Source: Candidatus Neomicrothrix sp. UBA2110 (GTDB taxonomy: Bacteria > Actinomycetota > Acidimicrobiia > Acidimicrobiales > Poriferisodalaceae). Taken from it: DNA of 10,322 bases. Location of the stretch: NCBI GenBank assembly GCA_002331465.1, contig DCYM01000151.1, positions 1 to 10,322 on the forward strand, given 5' to 3'. This document shows positions 6,075 through 10,322 of the stretch, piece after piece. Under the pieces are notes generated by a model, which worked only from the letters and a program-made list of their open reading frames with translations, was not told the origin of the DNA and did no database searches. The position numbers were made by a program, and so were the translations under genes. Within the stretch, counting starts at the first letter, position 1. Each line of letters begins with the position of its first letter.

Positions 6075-7343
6075 GTGCCGAAAAGCGACTTAGCGAGCGA
6101 TATCTCTCCGATGAAGCAACTCGGAGTTCGCGTTGCTGCTGCGTCTAAGAGCATCGCTACGGCCTCAACATCTGAGAAAAACGAAGCCCTCCGAACCGCA
6201 GCTGACTGCCTCGCGGCATCGACACTTGAAATCTTGAACGCCAACGCCTCAGACGTGAGCCGCGCTGAGGATTCTGGCACCCCCGACGCGATCATCGACA
6301 GGCTCCGACTCGACCCCGCCCGAGTGGATGCAATGGCTAACGGTCTTCGCCAAGTGATAGACCTACCCGACCCTGTGGGGAAGGTCGTCGAGAAATGGAC
6401 ACGACCCAACGGGCTGGAAATCAAGAAAGTTCAGGTCCCTCTCGGAGTCGTGGCGATTATCTACGAAAACCGTCCAAATGTGACGAGTGACGCATTTGGT
6501 CTGTGTCTTAAATCAGGAAACGCCGCCTTTCTACGCGGTTCTTCGGGGGCTATCGACTCCAATATCGCGATTACTCGGGCTTTACGAGAAGGAATCGGGA
6601 AAGCAGGTCTTGCAGAAGACGCGCTTGTGTTAGTGACTGATACCTCTCATGAGGCGGCGGTTGAATTCATGCAGTTGCGCGAATACATCGACTGCTTAAT
6701 CCCACGCGGCGGCCCGTCTCTCATCAAATCAATCGTCGAAAATGCCAAAGTCCCCTACGTGATTGATGGCGATGGCAACTGCCACATCTATGTTGACCGC
6801 GCAGCAAATCTTCAATTAGCTAACGACATCGTCGTAAATGCCAAAATGCAGCGCCCCTCGGTGTGCAACGCGGCGGAGTCGCTCGTGGTCCACACCGACA
6901 TAGCTGAACGGTTTCTCCCTCAAATAGCGGCAGCCCTTCAGGGTGTCGAACTTGTTGGAGACAAAACGGCCCGAGCAATTGTGCCGTCGATTGGCCCGGC
7001 GACAACGGAGGATTGGTCTACCGAATATCTTGACCTGAAAATGAGTGTGCGAGTCGTCGACACTCTTGATCAAGCCATACACCATGTCTGTGAGAACAGC
7101 ACAGGTCACAGCGAAGCCATCATTACCGACGACGAAGATGCCGCGGATGAGTTTGCGCGACGAGTCGACGCAGCCGCGGTACTCATCAACACTTCGACTA
7201 GGTTTGTCGATGGCGAAGAGTTCGGATTTGGTGCCGAAATCGGCATTAGCACCCAAAAGCTGCACGCACGAGGCCCTATGGGTCTTCAGCAGTTAACAAC
7301 CACTAAATACATCGTGAACGGACAGGGTCAAACACGTGGATGA
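6075..7343 (+). CDS. proA: Glutamate-5-semialdehyde dehydrogenase (gamma-glutamyl phosphate reductase)
   Basis: This enzyme reduces gamma-glutamyl phosphate to glutamate-5-semialdehyde with NADPH, the second step of proline synthesis. It works directly on the unstable ProB product. The protein is 422 residues from the GTG at 6075 (E. coli ProA has 417). Visible family blocks include VPLGVVAIIYENRPNVTSDA, GNAAFLRGSSGAI, YIDCLIPRGG, the active-site region QRPSVCNAAESLVVH with the catalytic cysteine at C264, and the C-terminal NTSTRFVDGEEFGFGAEIGIS followed by LHARGPMGL. The start is uncertain. The ATG at 6111 (MKQLGVRVAAASKS) aligns better with the E. coli N-terminus and would give 410 residues. 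The GTG at 6075 has a possible promoter at leaderless spacing. The identity of the gene does not depend on this. Confidence 0.95.
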   Translation: MPKSDLASDISPMKQLGVRVAAASKSIATASTSEKNEALRTAADCLAASTLEILNANASDVSRAEDSGTPDAIIDRLRLDPARVDAMANGLRQVIDLPDPVGKVVEKWTRPNGLEIKKVQVPLGVVAIIYENRPNVTSDAFGLCLKSGNAAFLRGSSGAIDSNIAITRALREGIGKAGLAEDALVLVTDTSHEAAVEFMQLREYIDCLIPRGGPSLIKSIVENAKVPYVIDGDGNCHIYVDRAANLQLANDIVVNAKMQRPSVCNAAESLVVHTDIAERFLPQIAAALQGVELVGDKTARAIVPSIGPATTEDWSTEYLDLKMSVRVVDTLDQAIHHVCENSTGHSEAIITDDEDAADEFARRVDAAAVLINTSTRFVDGEEFGFGAEIGISTQKLHARGPMGLQQLTTTKYIVNGQGQTRG

Positions 7344-7363
7344 CCTAAGGTCCGGCACCTGAC

Positions 7364-7370
7364 AAGGAGA
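7364..7370 (+). promoter_or_regulatory. Strong ribosome binding site of the MoxR-type ATPase gene
   Basis: AAGGAGA sits seven bases before the ATG at 7378 and is the best Shine-Dalgarno match in the window. It fixes this start over the second in-frame ATG at 7390. The 34-base gap after proA holds nothing else that I can identify, so the gene is probably co-transcribed with proA. Confidence 0.7.
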
Positions 7371-7377
7371 CACCTAA

Positions 7378-8259
7378 ATGGGCGACACAATGTTCGGGGA
7401 TCTCGCGTCCACCCGAGACGGGCTGAGAGATGTTGGATACCTAGCTGACGATGGCATTGCTAGCGTCGTGTACCTAGCTGAAAAACTTGGCAAGCCAGTG
7501 CTTGTCGAGGGTCCTGCAGGAACTGGCAAGACTGAATTAGCCAAAGCAGTCGCTGGCATGACCGATGCTCGTCTGATACGGCTGCAGTGCTACGAAGGCC
7601 TAGACGAAGCTAAGGCGCTGTATGAGTGGAACTACAAGAAGCAATTGCTTCGTATTCAAGCCGATCGGGGTTCTGATGCGAATAATGAAGAGTGGGTGGA
7701 TATTCAGGACGACATTTTTAACGATGAGTTCTTGTTAACTCGACCGCTGTTAGAAGCCATCACTGCGGAAGAGAAAGTTGTTTTACTCATCGATGAGGTC
7801 GATCGAGTGGAAGTCGAAACTGAAGCCCTGCTGCTGGAAATTTTGTCCGAGTACCAAGTTTCTATTCCTGAACTGGGCACAATCGAAGCTACACAGATTC
7901 CCCTCGTCTTCCTTACCTCTAACAACACTCGGGAACTTTCTGAGGCACTCAAGCGGCGCTGCTTGTTCCTGCACATCGACTACCCGCAGTTGGAACGCGA
8001 GAAAGAGATTGTTCTCAGAAAAGTTGAGGGTATTAGCGATAATTTGGCGGAACAGATCGCCAGAATTGTTCGGTCGATTCGACAGATAGAACTGAAGAAA
8101 AGCCCGTCGGTTTCAGAAACCCTGGACTGGGCTCGCACCTTGGTGCTCTTAGGGGTCGAAAGCATCGACGTGGAACTAGCCAAAGAATCGCTGCACATTC
8201 TTCTCAAATATCAGTCTGATATTGAGAAGACGGCCAAGGAATTGACAGTCGAGGCCTAA
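7378..8259 (+). CDS. MoxR-family AAA+ ATPase (CoxD-like)
   Basis: MoxR ATPases work as chaperones with VWA-domain partners to activate or assemble enzyme complexes, often by metal-centre insertion. The 293-residue protein is one AAA+ module. It has Walker A GPAGTGKT at 45-52 with K51, a conserved LIRLQCYEGLDEAKALYEWNY stretch, Walker B VVLLIDEVDR with D139/E140, a sensor-1 region PLVFLTSNNTRELSEALKRRC including an arginine-finger-like RR, and a C-terminal lid with SVSETLDWART. The YEGLDEAKALYEWNY block is typical of the CoxD-like actinobacterial subgroup. The VWA gene begins four bases after its stop, so the two products very likely act as a pair. In CO oxidisers the CoxD/CoxE homologues mature the Mo-Cu CO dehydrogenase. 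No cox structural gene is in this window, so the target is unknown and I give no gene symbol. Confidence 0.9.
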   Translation: MGDTMFGDLASTRDGLRDVGYLADDGIASVVYLAEKLGKPVLVEGPAGTGKTELAKAVAGMTDARLIRLQCYEGLDEAKALYEWNYKKQLLRIQADRGSDANNEEWVDIQDDIFNDEFLLTRPLLEAITAEEKVVLLIDEVDRVEVETEALLLEILSEYQVSIPELGTIEATQIPLVFLTSNNTRELSEALKRRCLFLHIDYPQLEREKEIVLRKVEGISDNLAEQIARIVRSIRQIELKKSPSVSETLDWARTLVLLGVESIDVELAKESLHILLKYQSDIEKTAKELTVEA

Positions 8260-8263
8260 GACA

Positions 8264-9694
8264 ATGCTTGATCTCCTGAGTGGGTTTGTCGTCCAGTTAC
8301 GTAACGCCGGACTTCCCGTCTCTTTGACCGAAAACCTTGATGCAATGGAGGCTGTTAAACACATCCCCGTTGAAGATCGGGAGGCGTTTAAATACGCCCT
8401 CGCGGCGACATTGGTCAAAAACGAGCAGCACTGGAAGGCTTTTGAAACCGTATTCGAGGTCTACTTCTCTCTTCGGGGACCTGAGTACAACGTTTTCGAC
8501 GAAGACGGCGAAATTGACGAAGATTCGCTAGAAGAGTGGATGTCTCAACAAATGCAAGGCATGGGTGGCCAAGGGTCAGCGGAGGACATGAGTCCTGAAG
8601 AAATCGCTGAGATGCTCTTCAGAGCGCTTATGAACGCAGACGAGGCCATGATGGCGGCGATGGCGCGGGCAGCCGTGACGCAATTTGCTGGAATGGAACC
8701 GGGACGACCCGTCGGAGGCACGTACTACCTCTACCGAACGCTCCGCAACCTCGATCTAGACGGCATGCTCGACCGGCTGATGGAAGAAGCGCAGGAAAGA
8801 TCTCAAGACGACATGACGCCGCTCCAAGAACGTCTTGAACGTGAGGAGTACGAGAACAGAATCGAAGATCTAAAACGAGAGATCGAGGCTGAGATTCGCC
8901 GAAGATTAGTAGCTGATCGCGGTGTTGAAGCCATGGCAAAAACTCTTCGGAAGCCACTCCCTGAAGATGTCGACTTTATGCATGCCTCTCGAGAAGAGAT
9001 GGTCAGCATACGAAAAGCTATCCAGCCCCTGACCCGAAAACTGGCAGCTCGACTCGCGCGAAAACGCAAGCACAAGCGACGCGGCCCGCTCGATTTTCGG
9101 GCCACCGTTCGTCAGTCCCTCAGCTATGGGGGAGTGCCCGCAGAGCCTCGTTTCCGTAACCCTCGGCCCAATAAACCCGAACTTGTTGTTGTCGCTGACA
9201 TCTCAGGATCGGTAGCCGCTTTTGCTCGCTTCACGTTGCATCTCGTGTACGCCTTACAGAACCAATTTAGCAAAGTGCGTTCATTTGTGTTCATCGATGG
9301 AATTGACGAAGTGACACACCTGTTCCAGAACGAAGAAGACATCACTAATGCCGTCCACCGCGTAAACACTGAGGCTGATGTGGTGTGGGTTGACGGTCAC
9401 TCCGACTACGGCCACGCGTTTGGAGTGTTTTGGGAGAAATATGGATCGGAGATCAACTCAAAATCAACGGTGATGTTCCTCGGCGACGCGCGAAATAACT
9501 ATCACTCAACCAACGCTTGGGTAGTTAAGGAAACAGCGAAGAAAGCGAGATCGGTTTTCTGGCTCAACCCAGAACCGAAGTCGTATTGGGACACTGGCGA
9601 TTCGGTGATTACCGAATACGCGACCCATGCTGACGGAGTGTTCGAGTGCCGAAACTTGCGCCAACTAGAAGGTTTTGTAGATCACTTGGCGTAG
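8264..9694 (+). CDS. CoxE-like VWA-domain protein, partner of the MoxR ATPase
   Basis: This is the probable substrate-binding partner of the adjacent AAA+ ATPase. The 476-residue protein has an N-terminal helical region, an acidic stretch near 75-91 and a Met-rich helix-like stretch at 93-144. A long charged, probably coiled-coil segment follows (about 170-230, ERLEREEYENRIEDLKREIE), then a basic linker RKRKHKRRGPLDF, then the C-terminal VWA domain from about 305. The metal-ion-dependent adhesion site is visible as DISGS (D312, S314, S316), with D408 in MFLGDARNNYH. The Thr position is probably covered by Ser380 in GHSDYGHAF. There is no signal peptide or membrane helix, so it should be cytoplasmic. 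GAGG at 8251-8254 lies nine bases before the ATG, inside the end of the MoxR gene. The family assignment (CoxE/PF05762-like) comes from motif order and the MoxR neighbour; the client enzyme cannot be told from the sequence. Confidence 0.87.
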   Translation: MLDLLSGFVVQLRNAGLPVSLTENLDAMEAVKHIPVEDREAFKYALAATLVKNEQHWKAFETVFEVYFSLRGPEYNVFDEDGEIDEDSLEEWMSQQMQGMGGQGSAEDMSPEEIAEMLFRALMNADEAMMAAMARAAVTQFAGMEPGRPVGGTYYLYRTLRNLDLDGMLDRLMEEAQERSQDDMTPLQERLEREEYENRIEDLKREIEAEIRRRLVADRGVEAMAKTLRKPLPEDVDFMHASREEMVSIRKAIQPLTRKLAARLARKRKHKRRGPLDFRATVRQSLSYGGVPAEPRFRNPRPNKPELVVVADISGSVAAFARFTLHLVYALQNQFSKVRSFVFIDGIDEVTHLFQNEEDITNAVHRVNTEADVVWVDGHSDYGHAFGVFWEKYGSEINSKSTVMFLGDARNNYHSTNAWVVKETAKKARSVFWLNPEPKSYWDTGDSVITEYATHADGVFECRNLRQLEGFVDHLA

Positions 9695-9716
9695 CGGTAA
9701 CTGCCGATACGAATGA

Positions 9717-10322
9717 TTAACGGAAGTCAGCCAAAAGTTCGGCTACATGGAACGCCAAATCGAGCGATTGGCGTCCGTTGAGGCGGGGATCACAGATAGT
9801 TTCATAGCGGTCACCAAGGCTTTCCGCAGACAACGCGTCGCCACCACCCACGCATTCGGTGACTGCATCGCCAGTCAACTCGCAATGGACCCCTCCGGGC
9901 CAGGTGTCCTCCGCTTTATGTACATTAAAATATTCGCGGACCTCGTCCATTATGACGTCGAAAGCTCTTGTTTTGAAGCCCATTTCGGTTTCGTAGGTGT
10001 TGCCGTGCATCGGGTCGCATTGCCAAACAACGGGATGGCCCGCGTCAGTTACCGTTCGCAAAATGTTTGGCAACACATCGCCGACTTTGTCGGCCCCCAT
10101 ACGACTAATGAGAGTTAGCCGGCCAGGAATTTGATCTGGGTTCAGTGCATTACATAGCGCGAGCGCGTCACTAGGTGAGGTTGAGGGCCCAATTTTGCAA
10201 CCAATCGGGTTGTGTACCCCTCGGAGAAACTCGATGTGCGCTCCGTCAAGTTCACGAGTTCGTTCGCCGATCCACAACATATGAGCGGAGCAGTCATACC
10301 AATCTCCTGTGATGCTGTCCTG
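9717..10322 (-). CDS. aroG: Class II 3-deoxy-D-arabino-heptulosonate-7-phosphate (DAHP) synthase, C-terminal part (partial)
   Basis: This enzyme joins phosphoenolpyruvate and erythrose 4-phosphate, the first step of the shikimate pathway. The gene runs right to left; 201 codons are visible and the frame stays open past the right edge. The ATG at 10280 is internal, because the upstream codons read QDSITGDWYDCSAHMLWIGE, a conserved class II sequence. Key blocks include ERTRELDGAHIEFLRGVHNP, CKIGPST (PEP-site lysine), LISRMGADKV, VVWQCDPMHGNTYET, GGVHCELTGDAVTECVGGG and YETICDPRLNGRQSLDLAF. The His of CDPMHG, the Glu of CELTG and the Asp of CDPRLN match three metal ligands known in Mycobacterium tuberculosis DAHP synthase; the fourth, a Cys, would lie outside the window. 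About half of a roughly 450-residue protein is present. It converges on the VWA gene with 22 bases between the stops. The symbol follows mycobacterial use. Confidence 0.94.
   Translation of the reverse strand, partial: QDSITGDWYDCSAHMLWIGERTRELDGAHIEFLRGVHNPIGCKIGPSTSPSDALALCNALNPDQIPGRLTLISRMGADKVGDVLPNILRTVTDAGHPVVWQCDPMHGNTYETEMGFKTRAFDVIMDEVREYFNVHKAEDTWPGGVHCELTGDAVTECVGGGDALSAESLGDRYETICDPRLNGRQSLDLAFHVAELLADFR

Noticed and set aside
6816..7265. 149-codon minus-strand open frame inside proA
   Set aside because: It overlaps the conserved ProA active-site and C-terminal blocks and shows no independent motif.
1..10322. Mobile elements, CRISPR arrays, tRNA or rRNA genes, phage genes
   Set aside because: I found no transposase or integrase motifs, spaced direct repeats, terminal inverted repeats or tRNA-like cloverleaf. 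The window is almost fully occupied by conserved chromosomal genes.

Overview
The window is chromosomal DNA from a bacterium, most likely an actinobacterium with moderate GC content (low 50s % by eye). The placement rests on four things: the order TIGR03960 - TIGR03936 - rne/rng - rplU - rpmA - obgE - proB - proA, an RNase E/G with a long basic N-terminal extension, a class II (plant/Mycobacterium-type) DAHP synthase, and several starts that look leaderless. The moderate GC content makes an Acidimicrobiia-like lineage a reasonable guess. That guess is inference and is not shown by the sequence.

Layout. Bases 1-9694 are one dense plus-strand run of genes. It opens with the 3' end of a B12-binding-type radical SAM protein (1-240). 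A 58-base gap with a strong GC hairpin follows, then the TIGR03936/DUF2344 partner protein (299-1045). That gene overlaps rne/rng by one base (1045-2943). The ribosomal pair rplU (L21, 3000-3311) and rpmA (L27, 3313-3564) come next. A 101-base spacer (3565-3665) holds an inverted repeat and a possible promoter, and leads into obgE (3666-4901). The proline pathway genes proB (4930-6021) and proA (6075-7343) follow. The run ends with a MoxR-type AAA+ ATPase (7378-8259) and a CoxE-like VWA protein (8264-9694). On the minus strand, 22 bases away and convergent, is the 3' part of a class II DAHP synthase (9717-10322), which runs off the right edge.

How the genes work together. The left half is an RNA/ribosome cluster: RNase E/G for RNA processing, two 50S proteins, and the 50S-assembly GTPase ObgE. 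ProB and ProA carry out the first two steps from glutamate to proline. The MoxR-VWA pair is a chaperone-like module for metalloenzyme or complex maturation, and its target is not in the window. DAHP synthase makes the first committed step of aromatic biosynthesis and belongs to a separate transcription unit.

Most of the window is conserved core chromosome. I see no mobile element, CRISPR array, tRNA, rRNA or phage gene. The points most worth a second look are the hairpin that covers the ribosome binding site of the TIGR03936 gene, the MoxR-CoxE pair without cox structural genes at the end of a proBA run, the SD-less (possibly leaderless) starts of obgE and proA, and the Asn-to-Thr change in the ObgE G4 motif.
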